In this document: piece by piece, positions 50,764 through 59,708 of the stretch | How positions within the stretch are numbered: the stretch's first letter is position 1 | Layout of the letters: each line of letters starts with the position of its first letter | Origin: Janibacter terrae NBRC 107853 | GTDB lineage: Bacteria > Actinomycetota > Actinomycetes > Actinomycetales > Dermatophilaceae | Direction of reading: 5' to 3' | Assembly: GCF_001591405.1 (NCBI RefSeq) | Contig: NZ_BCUV01000010.1 | Coordinates: forward strand, 62,001-126,000 | Length of the DNA stretch: 64,000 nt | The notes under the pieces: generated by a model | Databases searched by the model: none | Told to the model about the DNA's origin: nothing | Seen by the model: the letters and a program-made list of their open reading frames with translations, nothing else | Translations under genes and position numbers: made by a program

Positions 50764-51655
50764 TGTCGACGACGCTCGAAAATGAGGCCATAGCGACGGT
50801 CGAAAATGAGGCCACCCAGACAGATTGGATGGGTGATCTCTGTGGAGGATTGGGCTCTGGTCCGGCGGCTGGTGGCGGATGGTGTTCCGCAGCGTCAAGT
50901 CGCCCGGGACTTGGGTATCGGACGGGCGACGGTCGCGCGGGCTGTGGCCTCGGAGGGGCCACCGAGGTACGAGCGGCCGGCGGTGTCGACGTCGTTCACG
51001 CCGTTCGAGCCGGCGGTGCGGCAACTGCTGGTCACGACCCCGGACATGCCCGCGACGGTGATCGCCGAGCGGGTCGGGTGGACCGGGTCGATCACGTGGT
51101 TCCGTGACAACGTGCGGCGTCTGCGCCCGGAGCATCGGCCAGTTGATCCGGCGGACCGGCTGATCTGGCTGCCGGGGGACGCGGTGCAGTGCGACCTGTG
51201 GTTCCCGCCGGTGCGGATCCCGCTCGAGGATGGCACGGGGGCGGTGCTGCCGGTGCTGGTGATGACCTGCGCGTACTCACGGTTCACGCTGGCCCGGATG
51301 ATCCCGTCCCGTCACACCGCGGATCTGCTGCTGGGGATGTGGGATCTGCTGATGCAGCTCGGGTCGGTACCGCGACGGTTGATCTGGGACAACGAGGCCG
51401 GGATCGGACGCGGTCGCCGTCATGCTGAAGGGGTCGGTGAGTTCACCGGGACCCTGGCCACCACGCTGCAGCGCTGCAAGCCCTACGACCCGGAGTCCAA
51501 GGGACTGGTCGAGCGCAGGAACGGTTACCTCGAGACCTCGTTCATGCCCGGTCGGGACTTCGCCTCCCCGGCGGACTTCAACGACCAGGTCCAGGACTGG
51601 TTGACGCGGGCGAACGCGAAGGTGGTGCGCACGATCAAGGCCGCCCCGGTCGAGC
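50764..51655 (+). mobile_element. IS21-type element, truncated left copy
   Basis: Starts TGTCGACGACGCTCGAAAAT, with a second internal repeat of CGAAAATGAGGCCA, as at ends of IS21-type elements. It is the inverse of 53340-54230, almost identical in about 890 bp. It ends at the IS256 boundary. Confidence 0.8.
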
Positions 51656-51711
51656 GAGCCTGTCAAGTTGTCTGTGTAAGCGGTCTGGATCTCGTCGGTT
51701 GTTACAGGTAG
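50806..51711 (+). pseudogene. IS21-type transposase (IstA-like), truncated
   Basis: HTH start (LVADGVPQRQVARDLGIGRA) and rve core (GDAVQCDLWFPPVRIPLE, RRLIWDNEAG, KGLVERRNGYLETSF). True sequence ends at about 51655; the last 18 codons are IS256 DNA. No IstB follows. Confidence 0.85.
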
Positions 51712-53113
51712 GCGTTGATGCGGTCGGGATAGACGAGGGCGAGCTCTCCCAGGGCGGCTTTCCAGCCTTGGATGACGGAGCCTTCGACGAGCTTGCCGGG
51801 GGCCTTGCGGGGAGCGCCTCGGGGCAGTCCGGCTTCCTTGGCTCGTTCGCGGGCCCTCTTGTCCTCGATGTTGCGGATGGCCAGCCACAGCAGCTTGATC
51901 GCGGCCGCGTCGCTGGGGAAGTGTCCGCGGTTCTTGATGATCTTGCGCAGCTGGAAGTTCAGCGACTCGATGCTGTTGGTGGTGTAGATGACCTTGCGCA
52001 ACGCCGGCCCAAAGGCCAGGAACGGGGTGAATCGCTCCCACGCGTTCTCCCAGGAGGCCACCGCAGCGGGGTACTTCTTGCCCAGGTTCGAGTCGGCGAA
52101 GGTGGCCAACGCGATCAGCGCCGCGTCCTCGTTCGGCGCGGTGTAGATCGGACGCAGCAGTGCCGCGACGGCCTTGCGGTCGGTGTAGGAAACGAATCGC
52201 ATCGAGGCTCGGATCAGGTGCACGACGCACGTTTGGACCATCGCCTGGGTCCAGGTCGCCTCGATGGCCTCGGGGAAGCCGGTCAGACCGTCGCAGCAGA
52301 CGATCAGCACGTCCTTGATGCCGCGGTTGGCCAGCTGGGAGCACACGCTGGCCCAGAACTTCGCGCCTTCGCTGGCTTGGACCCAGATGCCCAGGACGTG
52401 CTTGACGCCGTCCATGTCCACGCCGACGGCGATGTGCGCGGCGCGATTGGCCACGTGTGCGCCGTCGCGGATCTTGACCACCAGAGCGTCGAGGTAGATC
52501 ACCGGGTAGAACGCCTCCAACGGGCGGGTCTGCCACGCGGTGACCTCCTCGGCGACGGCGTCGGTGACGTTGCTGATCGTCTCGTGGGACAGCTCGGTGC
52601 CCAGCGTCGCGGCCAGTGGTGCTGGATGTCGCGGATGGTCATCCCGCCGGCGTACAGCGAGATGATCATGTCTTCCAGCCCACCCAGGCGCCGGGCGCCC
52701 TTGGGCACCAACGCCGAGGCGAAGCTGGAGTTGCGATCCCGCGGCTGGTCCAGGCCGATGTCCCCGACCTCGGTACCGACCGTCTTCGGGGTCCTGCCGT
52801 TGCGCGAGTTGCCCGAACCATTCCCTCCCGGGTCACCCTTCTCGTAGCCCAAATGGTCGGTCAGCTCGGCGTCCATCCCGCGCTCGAGGACGGCCTTGAT
52901 CATCTCGGGCAGGAACCCGCCCTCACCCGTGAGCGACACGCCTCGTTCATCGGTGGCGGACATCAGTTTGTCGAGCATCTCGTCGTCGAAGAACTCACGA
53001 CGTAGCCGTCGAGCCTCCGGCTCCTGCTCGGACTCGCCCTTCTTCGGCTTGGTCATAGCCATAGTCAATCTCCTTCAGTAGGAGACCCGCCCCTTACACA
53101 GACCATCTGACAC
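51656..53113 (-). mobile_element. IS256-family insertion sequence
   Basis: Imperfect terminal repeats: TGTCAAGTTGTCTGTGTAAG near 51661 on the left and, on the minus strand, TGTCAGATGGTCTGTGTAAG near 53111 on the right. Exact end bases are uncertain by a few positions. The transposase gene inside carries a frameshift. Confidence 0.75.
51702..53068 (-). pseudogene. IS256-family transposase with one-base frameshift
   Basis: The first part (to about 52618) has EFFDDEMLDKLMSATDERGV and GGLEDMIISLYAGGMTIRDI. After QHH one C is missing (CACCACTGG where CACCACCTGG would keep frame), and the second part continues in another frame with FYPVIYLDALVVKIRDG, HIAVGVDMDGVKHVLGIWV and ESLNFQLRKIIKNRGHFP. All DDE regions are present, so this is a recent loss. 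Confidence 0.85.
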
Positions 53114-54188
53114 CCCCACGCTCGTGGTCCGCGACCAAGCGCCCGCCGTGGCGGACCTGCACCCGGGACAGGTCCGCGCGCACGTCGACGAAAGCGCCGA
53201 TCATGCTCGGGTCGACGGAGTAGTCGTTGCGGTCGACGCGCACGTAGTAGTCGCGCCCGAGCCGGACCCGGTTGGTCCACCCCACCGACGGCGGCACCGG
53301 GGGCAGCGCCAGCATGCCTGCGCGATCGTCGGCCAGGAGCTCGACCGGGGCGGCCTTGATCGTGCGCACCACCTTCGCGTTCGCCCGCGTCAACCAGTCC
53401 TGGACCTGGTCGTTGAAGTCCGCCGGGGAGGCGAAGTCCCGACCGGGCATGAACGAGGTCTCGAGGTAACCGTTCCTGCGCTCGACCAGTCCCTTGGACT
53501 CCGGGTCGTAGGGCTTGCAGCGCTGCAGCGTGGTGGCCAGGGTCCCGGTGAACTCACCGACCCCTTCAGCATGACGGCGACCGCGTCCGATCCCGGCCTC
53601 GTTGTCCCAGATCAACCGTCGCGGTACCGACCCGAGCTGCATCAGCAGATCCCACATCCCCAGCAGCAGATCCGCGGTGTGACGGGACGGGATCATCCGG
53701 GCCAGCGTGAACCGTGAGTACGCGCAGGTCATCACCAGCACCGGCAGCACCGCCCCCGTGCCATCCTCGAGCGGGATCCGCACCGGCGGGAACCACAGGT
53801 CGCACTGCACCGCGTCCCCCGGCAGCCAGATCAGCCGGTCCGCCGGATCAACTGGCCGATGCTCCGGGCGCAGACGCCGCACGTTGTCACGGAACCACGT
53901 GATCGACCCGGTCCACCCGACCCGCTCGGCGATCACCGTCGCGGGCATGTCCGGGGTCGTGACCAGCAGTTGCCGCACCGCCGGCTCGAACGGCGTGAAC
54001 GACGTCGACACCGCCGGCCGCTCGTACCTCGGTGGCCCCTCCGAGGCCACAGCCCGCGCGACCGTCGCCCGTCCGATACCCAAGTCCCGGGCGACTTGAC
54101 GCTGCGGAACACCATCCGCCACCAGCCGCCGGACCAGAGCCCAATCCTCCACAGAGATCACCCATCCAATCTGTCTGGGTGGCCTCAT
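53094..54188 (-). pseudogene. IS21-type transposase (IstA-like), right copy, 3' end cut by IS256
   Basis: Same protein as the left copy but 364 codons long, running past APVELLADDRAGML into VDRNDYSVDPSMIGAFVDVR. The last few codons and the stop are IS256 terminal repeat. With its flank it occupies the minus strand to the IS end at 54230. Confidence 0.85.
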
Positions 54189-54269
54189 TTTCGACCGTCG
54201 CTATAGCCTCATTTTCGAGCGTCGTCGACAACAGGTGGTGGATCGGTCGATGGCGTACGGGTAGCACCT

Positions 54270-54557
54270 TCAGCGAGGGGTCCGAAGGTCTCCCCGTACT
54301 ACGCCGTCATGGTACAGCCGTCTATCACGTTCACCTTTGGGGGAGTTGCTATCGACACCGACGCGCAAGTGCTTGGCCACGATGGCACCCCTCTTCCAGA
54401 TCTTTTCGCAGCTGGCGCCGACGCAGGCGGTCTTTCCCGCTACGGATATGTCGGCGGTCTCGCGCCCGCTTTCATCACGGGTCGCTGGGCAGGCCGACAT
54501 GCAGCCCGTCTGGCCCTACGAACGGCCAATTCACCTTCAACGGAACAGCTGCCGTAA
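54270..54557 (+). pseudogene. C-terminal remnant of an FAD-dependent fumarate reductase/ketosteroid dehydrogenase-type flavoprotein
   Basis: The frame reads PKVSPYYAVMVQPSITFTFG, GVAIDTDAQVLGHDGTPLPD, LFAAGADAGGLSRYGYVGGL, ending with a typical C-terminal helix. This is the FAD-closing part of the TcuA/FrdA-like family. The start was lost at the IS21 junction at 54230. Confidence 0.75.
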
Positions 54558-54601
54558 AGCAGAGAGAGTGCCGGAGGGAGCCGATCCTTGGCACCGGCGG
54601 G

Positions 54602-55381
54602 TCAGAACCAGCGCGGGATCTTGGGCAGCTCGCCGGTGGTGCTGGTCAGTCGGCGTGCGCCACGGCCGGTGAGCCAGCGGACGAGGTCCGCCGTGGTGCC
54701 GGTGACCGTGGGGCCGGTCCCCTCGCCCACGGTGACCTGCTCGCCGCGGTCGGCGGGGGCGAGGACGATCTCGACCGCCTCCGGGCGCCGCGCCCACGCC
54801 CGCACGACGTCGGCGAGGAGCTCGTCGAGCAGGTCGGCGGGGAAGTCTCGGAAGGAGCCGGCGTTGTCGAGGTCCACGGCGTGGACCCAGACCTCGCGGG
54901 CGCGCATCCAGGCGGTCTCGCGAGCCGGGACGGTGCGTCCCTGCGCGGTGCGGACCTCGTGGTCCCACTGATGGTCGGTGAGGTCGCGCCACTCGACGTT
55001 CAGGTGGACCTCGGCGTGGGCGAACAGGTTCCGCAGCGCCCGGGCAGGCAGGGTGGCGCCTCGGTCGATCTCGGCGTTGCGCTGCTCGGTCGAGGCGTAC
55101 ATCGGCGTCTCCACGCCGGTGCGCGCCCACTCGCACAGCCGGGTGAGCGCGCGGGCGTTGTAGCCCACGTGCGCGACGAGGGCCGCGCGGGTCCATCCGG
55201 GCAGCAGGCTCGGGCCGAACAGGTCCTCGTCGGTCAGCTCGTTGAGCTTCCGTGCGAAGTACGCCGTCCCCGTCCGTGCCCACGCCAGCTCTCGGGCCGG
55301 TGCGTCGGCGGCGTCGTACCGGGCACCCGCGCCCTGACGGCGGCGCAGCTCCTCACGGGCCTGCTCGAGCGTGGTGCTCAT
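54602..55381 (-). CDS. Mycothiol-dependent maleylpyruvate isomerase
   Basis: A 259-aa MDMPI protein of the full length of the gentisate-pathway enzyme. Metal-site residues: His in LLPGWTRAALVAHVGYNARA and Glu-X3-His in REVWVHAVDLDN; a C-terminal SCP2-like domain (VTVGEGTGPTVTGTTADLVR). It isomerises maleylpyruvate to fumarylpyruvate with mycothiol as cofactor. Last gene of the operon; its GTG or ATG overlaps the hydrolase stop region by 4 bp. Confidence 0.9.
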   Translation of the reverse strand: MSTTLEQAREELRRRQGAGARYDAADAPARELAWARTGTAYFARKLNELTDEDLFGPSLLPGWTRAALVAHVGYNARALTRLCEWARTGVETPMYASTEQRNAEIDRGATLPARALRNLFAHAEVHLNVEWRDLTDHQWDHEVRTAQGRTVPARETAWMRAREVWVHAVDLDNAGSFRDFPADLLDELLADVVRAWARRPEAVEIVLAPADRGEQVTVGEGTGPTVTGTTADLVRWLTGRGARRLTSTTGELPKIPRWF

Positions 55382-56241
55382 ACGCCCACCGTGGCCGGCG
55401 TCTGCTCGGCGGCGCCCGCGACTTTCTCGGCGACCGCCACGTTGACGACGTCGCCGATGCCGTCGATCGCGACGGACACGGTCTGCCCGGCGGAGATGTA
55501 ACGGCCCGGCTTGCGCGCGTGGCCGACGCCCCCCGGTGTGCCGGTGGCGATGACGTCACCGGGGTTGAGCGTGAAGATCGTCGAGATGTACCGCACCAGG
55601 GCGACGGCGTCGAAGACGAGGTCGTCGATGCGGGCGCGCTGCATCTCCTCCCCGTCGAGGCGGGTGACCAGCTCGGCGTCGGCGGGCAGCTCGTCCGGGG
55701 TGACGAGGACCGGGCCCAGCGGGGTCGAGCTCTCCCACGCCTTGCCCTGGAACCACTGGGGACTGCGGTACTGGTAGTCGCGCATGGTGATGTCGTTCAT
55801 GATCGTGTACCCGGCGATCGCGGCCTCCGCCTGCTCGGCGTCGGCCCGGCGAACGCTCCTGCCGACGACGACGGCGAGCTCGCCCTCCCAGTCGATCTTG
55901 TCCGACTCCGGCGGGACCTGAATCTCGTCGCGCGGACCGATGAGGGCCTCGGGGAACTTGGTGAACAGCGTCGGGTGCTCCGGCAGCTCGCGGCCCATCT
56001 CGAGGATGTGGTTGCGGTAGTTCAGGCCGACGCACACGATCTTGCCCGGTGTGGTCACCACCGGGGCGAGGTCCGCCGTCGTCAGGTCGTGCTCGGTGCC
56101 GGCCGCCTGGGCGACGGCGGCGAGGTCGCCGCGACGCAGCAGGTCCGCGACGTCGGTGTAGCCGGTCAGCTCGACGGCCTTGTCGCCGTCGACCCGGGCG
56201 GCGACGGTCCCGGAGGCGGTGCGCAGGGTGGTCAGTCTCAT
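55378..56241 (-). CDS. Fumarylpyruvate hydrolase (FAH family)
   Basis: A 287-aa protein. N-terminal small domain, then the FAH core: IVCVGLNYRNHILEMGRELP, the metal-binding WEGELAVVVG, DITMRDYQYRSPQWFQGKAW and FTLNPGDVIATGTPGGVGHA. In the gentisate route it splits fumarylpyruvate into fumarate and pyruvate. ATG 56241 overlaps the gentisate dioxygenase stop (ATGA), and its end overlaps the isomerase gene. Confidence 0.92.
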   Translation of the reverse strand: MRLTTLRTASGTVAARVDGDKAVELTGYTDVADLLRRGDLAAVAQAAGTEHDLTTADLAPVVTTPGKIVCVGLNYRNHILEMGRELPEHPTLFTKFPEALIGPRDEIQVPPESDKIDWEGELAVVVGRSVRRADAEQAEAAIAGYTIMNDITMRDYQYRSPQWFQGKAWESSTPLGPVLVTPDELPADAELVTRLDGEEMQRARIDDLVFDAVALVRYISTIFTLNPGDVIATGTPGGVGHARKPGRYISAGQTVSVAIDGIGDVVNVAVAEKVAGAAEQTPATVGV

Positions 56242-57353
56242 CGGTCGGCTCCCTCGATGTAGGTGCGGTCGAAGTGGAGACGCTCCATGATCGGGGCGTC
56301 GGAGAAACGGAACAGGTCGAAATGGGTGTCGGCCTGGAGCGACCACGACACCCACGACGGGACGACGAACATGTCGCCGATCTCGAGCTGGTGCTCGGTG
56401 CCGTCCATGACGACGGAGCCCGAGCCCTCGAAGACCTGGAAGACCGTCGAGCCGACCTCGCGGCGGGTCGCCGTCGCCGTGCCCGCGCGCAGGCGGTGGA
56501 ACTCGGCCCTGATGGTCGGCATCACGTCACCGCCGGTGGTCGGGTTCACGTAGCGCACGGCCGCGTGACCCTGCTCGACCGTCGCCGGCTGGCCCTCCTC
56601 CTCCAGGAGCAGCTGCTCGGTCAGCGCACGGTCGGTGTACTCCCACCGGTATGCGCCGATCGGCGAGGACACGGTGTTCTGCAGGCCGGAGAGCGGACGC
56701 AGGCCGGGGTGGCACCACAGCCGCTCGCCGCGGGAGTAGTTCGGGGTCGCGTAGTCGGTGACGCGCTCGGAGCCGAACTCGAAGAAGCCCACGTCGTTGG
56801 TGTAGGAGAACGGGATGTCGAGACCGTCGATCCAGGCCATCGGCTGGTCCGTCTCGTTGTGGTGGCCGTGGAAGTTCCACCCCGGGGTCAGCAGGAAGTC
56901 GCCGCGCGACATGCGCACCGGGTCGCCGTTGACGACCGTCCAGACGCCCTCGCCCTCGACGACGAAGCGGAAGGCGTTCTGGGAGTGGCGGTGCTCCGGA
57001 GCCGTCTCCTTCGGGCCGAGGTACTGGATGGCTGCCCACAGGGTCGGGGAGACGTAGGCCCGCCCTCCCATGCCCGGGTTGGCCAGGCCGATGGCGCGGC
57101 GCTCGCCCCCGCGCCCGACGGGCACCAGGTCGCCCGACTTCTGCGCGAGCGGGTAGAGCATCGACCACTTCCACACGTGCGGCACCGCCTTCGGCGAGGG
57201 GCTCGTGGGCATGAGGTCGTCGATCTGGGTCCACAGCGGGATCATGTGGTTCGCCTCGAACCCGGCGTAGAGCTCGCGCAGCTCGGGGGTGTCCTCCGGC
57301 TGCATTGCGTTCTCGACGTCGCTGTGCTCGAGCGGCTCTTCGGTGGTGGTCAT
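56238..57353 (-). CDS. Gentisate 1,2-dioxygenase
   Basis: A 371-aa bicupin. The first cupin carries the Fe(II) ligands His-X-His in PEHRHSQNAFRFVVEGEG and the distal His in WNFHGHHNETDQPMAWID; the second cupin (STVFQVFEGSGSVVMDG) lacks the full ligand set, as usual. It opens gentisate to maleylpyruvate. ATG 57353 with a GGATC-type purine stretch upstream; a 52-bp gap separates it from the gene before. Confidence 0.94.
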   Translation of the reverse strand: MTTTEEPLEHSDVENAMQPEDTPELRELYAGFEANHMIPLWTQIDDLMPTSPSPKAVPHVWKWSMLYPLAQKSGDLVPVGRGGERRAIGLANPGMGGRAYVSPTLWAAIQYLGPKETAPEHRHSQNAFRFVVEGEGVWTVVNGDPVRMSRGDFLLTPGWNFHGHHNETDQPMAWIDGLDIPFSYTNDVGFFEFGSERVTDYATPNYSRGERLWCHPGLRPLSGLQNTVSSPIGAYRWEYTDRALTEQLLLEEEGQPATVEQGHAAVRYVNPTTGGDVMPTIRAEFHRLRAGTATATRREVGSTVFQVFEGSGSVVMDGTEHQLEIGDMFVVPSWVSWSLQADTHFDLFRFSDAPIMERLHFDRTYIEGADR

Positions 57354-57405
57354 CGTCTGATCCTTTCGAAACGTGTGACGTGCTGATTTGGCAGTTCGGT
57401 CACCG

Positions 57406-58017
57406 TCAGCCGGTGACTCTTGCTTCGCGGATGGGAACGGCATCGTCCGAGCCGAAGGGCAGCGCCGGGCGGTCCGCCTCGGGGGCTGTGAGAGGGATGA
57501 CCTCCTCGAGCCGCTCGTGCGAGAGGACAGCGATTTCGTGGTACATCCGGGTGCCGTTCGCCTTCCACTCCAACTCGGTGTCGGAGAGTTCGCGGACCAC
57601 GTGAGCCGGGGAGCCGAGCACCAGGTGTCCGGCGGGAACCTGCATCTCCGCAGGCACAAGCGAGCCCGCCCCGACGAAGGCACGCTCACCGACCCGTGCG
57701 CCGTCGAGCAGGACGGCGCCGATCCCGATGAGCGCGCCGGTCCCCACCGTGCACCCGTGGAGCACCGCCGCGTGCCCGACATGCCCGTCCTCGCCGATCA
57801 CGGTCGTGCGGCGGGGAAAGGTGTGCACGACGCAGCCGTCCTGCACGTTCGAGCCCGCACCCAGCACGATGCCGCCGAGATCGGCTCGCAGGGACGCGTG
57901 CGGACCGACGTAGCAGCTCGGCCCGACCACCACATCACCGATCAGGACCGCGCTTGGATGGACGTACGCTGTCGGATCGACGACCGGGGTGACCCCGGCA
58001 AATGCGTAAGCCGGCAT
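57406..58017 (-). CDS. Gamma-carbonic anhydrase-like (PaaY/CaiE-type) protein
   Basis: A 203-aa left-handed beta-helix protein with hexapeptide repeats (AVLIGDVVVGPSCYVGPHAS) and the metal His residues (VHTFPRRT, EDGHVGHAAVLHGC). PaaY-type members are thioesterases or assembly helpers next to CoA-dependent aromatic pathways. Here it may hydrolyse gentisyl-CoA or salvage CoA esters; this is inference from the operon. ATG 58017 overlaps the ligase stop (ATGA). Confidence 0.85.
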   Translation of the reverse strand: MPAYAFAGVTPVVDPTAYVHPSAVLIGDVVVGPSCYVGPHASLRADLGGIVLGAGSNVQDGCVVHTFPRRTTVIGEDGHVGHAAVLHGCTVGTGALIGIGAVLLDGARVGERAFVGAGSLVPAEMQVPAGHLVLGSPAHVVRELSDTELEWKANGTRMYHEIAVLSHERLEEVIPLTAPEADRPALPFGSDDAVPIREARVTG

Positions 58018-59708
58018 CAGAGGCTCGCGCGGATGCCAAGCCCGGCAGCGAGACGCTCCGCGATGTCGGTGCGGAGCGCCTTCTTGTTGATCTTGCCGAC
58101 CTTCGTCGTCGGCAGCTCGTCGGTGGCCTCGAGGTGCTCGGGCCACTTGTACCGGGCCACCCCGGCCGTCTCCATCGCGGCGTGGACGTCCGTGAGGCTC
58201 ACGGACTGCCCGTCGTGCGGGACGACGTAGACGCACACCCGCTCGCCGAGGACGTCGTCGGGCATGGCGACAGCGGCGACGAGCCGGACCGCGGGCAGCT
58301 GGTAGACGAGGTTCTCGACCTCCTCGGCGGAGATCTTCTCCCCGCCGCGGTTGATCATGTCCTTGTCGCGGCCCTCGACGATGAGGTTGCCCATCTCGTC
58401 CGTGCGGCAGATGTCGCCGGAGCGGTACCACCCGTCGGTGGTGAAGGCGCGGGCGTTCTGCTCCTCGGCGCGGTAGTACCCGCGCAGCGTGTACGGGCCC
58501 TGGGTGATGAGCGAGCCGTGGGTGCCGCGGGGGACGGGGTTGTCGTGCTCGTCGACGAGGAGGACCTGGTCGGCGGGTGACATGGGGCGGCCCTGGGTGG
58601 TGAAGATGATCTCCTCGGGGTCGTCGAGGCGGGTGTAGTTCAGCAGTCCCTCGGCCATGCCGAACACCTGCTGGAGCGTGCAGCCGAGCGTGCCGGGGAC
58701 GCGGCGGGCGACCTCGTCGGCCAGCCGGGAGCCGCCGACCTGCAGCACCCGCAGGGACGCGAGCTGGCCGGTGGGGTTGGCCGCCTGCTCGTCGAGCCAC
58801 CGCTTGGCGATGGCGGGGACGACGGCGGTGTGGGTCACGCCCTCGCGCTCGATGGTGGCGAACGCCCGTGCCGGCGAGGGGCTGGGCAGCATGACGACCG
58901 TCCCGCCCACGAGCAGGGTGCCGAGCACGCCCGGGCAGGCGAGCGGGAAGTTGTGCGTCACCGGGATGCTCACGAGGTAGACGGTGTCGGCGTCGAAGCC
59001 GCAGATCTTCGTGGACTCCTTGGCGTTGTAGGCGTAGTCGTCGTGCGAGCGGGGGATGAGCTTGGGGATGCCGGTGGTGCCGCCGGAGAGCAGGAAGAGG
59101 GCGACGTCGGAGGTCGCGGGCTCCTCCGCGTCCCACCGGGCGCGGTGGGACGCGGCCTCGGCGTCGTCGGCCGGCGCCGCGCACAGGGCGCGCAGGTCGA
59201 CGGACCCCTCGGCGACGTGTTCGCCGGCGACGAGCAGGTAGCGCAGGCCAGGGTTCTCGGCGGCGAGCTCGAGTGCGAGCCGCTGGTGGTCGAAGTCCTT
59301 GACGACGTCCGGCACCGCGACCGCGACGGCCTCGGCGTGGGCGACGAAGTAGGACACCTCGTGGCGCCGGTGCCCGGGCAAGGCCATCACTGGCACGATC
59401 CCGGCCCGGAAGCAGGCCAGGGTGAGCACGACGAACTCCCACCCGTTGGGCAGCTGGACCACGATGCGGTCACCCGCGGCGATGCCGAGGTCGCGCAGCC
59501 GGGAGGCGGCGGCGTCGGCCCGGGCGACGAGCTGGGCGTAGGTCAGCCGCACCTCGCCGTCGACCACGGCGACGTCGTCCGCGTGGGCGTCGGCGGCGGT
59601 CCAGAGGTGGTGGCCCAGGCTCTTGCCCTCCCAGTACCCGGCGGCGGTGAACCGCTCGACCAGCTCGGCGGGCCAGGGGACGATTCCTTCGGAGATGGGG
59701 CGAACCAT
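58017..59708 (-). CDS. Aryl-AMP ligase, probable salicylate-activating enzyme
   Basis: A 563-aa adenylate-forming enzyme close in layout to 2,3-dihydroxybenzoate-AMP ligases: P-loop FLLSGGTTGIPKLIPRSHDD, IPVTHNFPLACPG, QVFGMAEGLLNYTR (aromatic-acid pocket region), GWYRSGDICRTDEMGNL and the catalytic Lys in KVGKINKKALR. With a salicylyl-CoA hydroxylase and gentisate dioxygenase in the operon, salicylate is the likely substrate. ATG 59708 overlaps the preceding stop; GTG 59711 is one codon earlier. Confidence 0.88.
   Translation of the reverse strand: MVRPISEGIVPWPAELVERFTAAGYWEGKSLGHHLWTAADAHADDVAVVDGEVRLTYAQLVARADAAASRLRDLGIAAGDRIVVQLPNGWEFVVLTLACFRAGIVPVMALPGHRRHEVSYFVAHAEAVAVAVPDVVKDFDHQRLALELAAENPGLRYLLVAGEHVAEGSVDLRALCAAPADDAEAASHRARWDAEEPATSDVALFLLSGGTTGIPKLIPRSHDDYAYNAKESTKICGFDADTVYLVSIPVTHNFPLACPGVLGTLLVGGTVVMLPSPSPARAFATIEREGVTHTAVVPAIAKRWLDEQAANPTGQLASLRVLQVGGSRLADEVARRVPGTLGCTLQQVFGMAEGLLNYTRLDDPEEIIFTTQGRPMSPADQVLLVDEHDNPVPRGTHGSLITQGPYTLRGYYRAEEQNARAFTTDGWYRSGDICRTDEMGNLIVEGRDKDMINRGGEKISAEEVENLVYQLPAVRLVAAVAMPDDVLGERVCVYVVPHDGQSVSLTDVHAAMETAGVARYKWPEHLEATDELPTTKVGKINKKALRTDIAERLAAGLGIRASL

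Noticed and set aside
57406-59442. Long frame that covers both the gamma-carbonic anhydrase and the opposite reading of the ligase
   Set aside because: Its first two thirds are an off-frame reading of the AMP ligase; the real gene starts at 58017.
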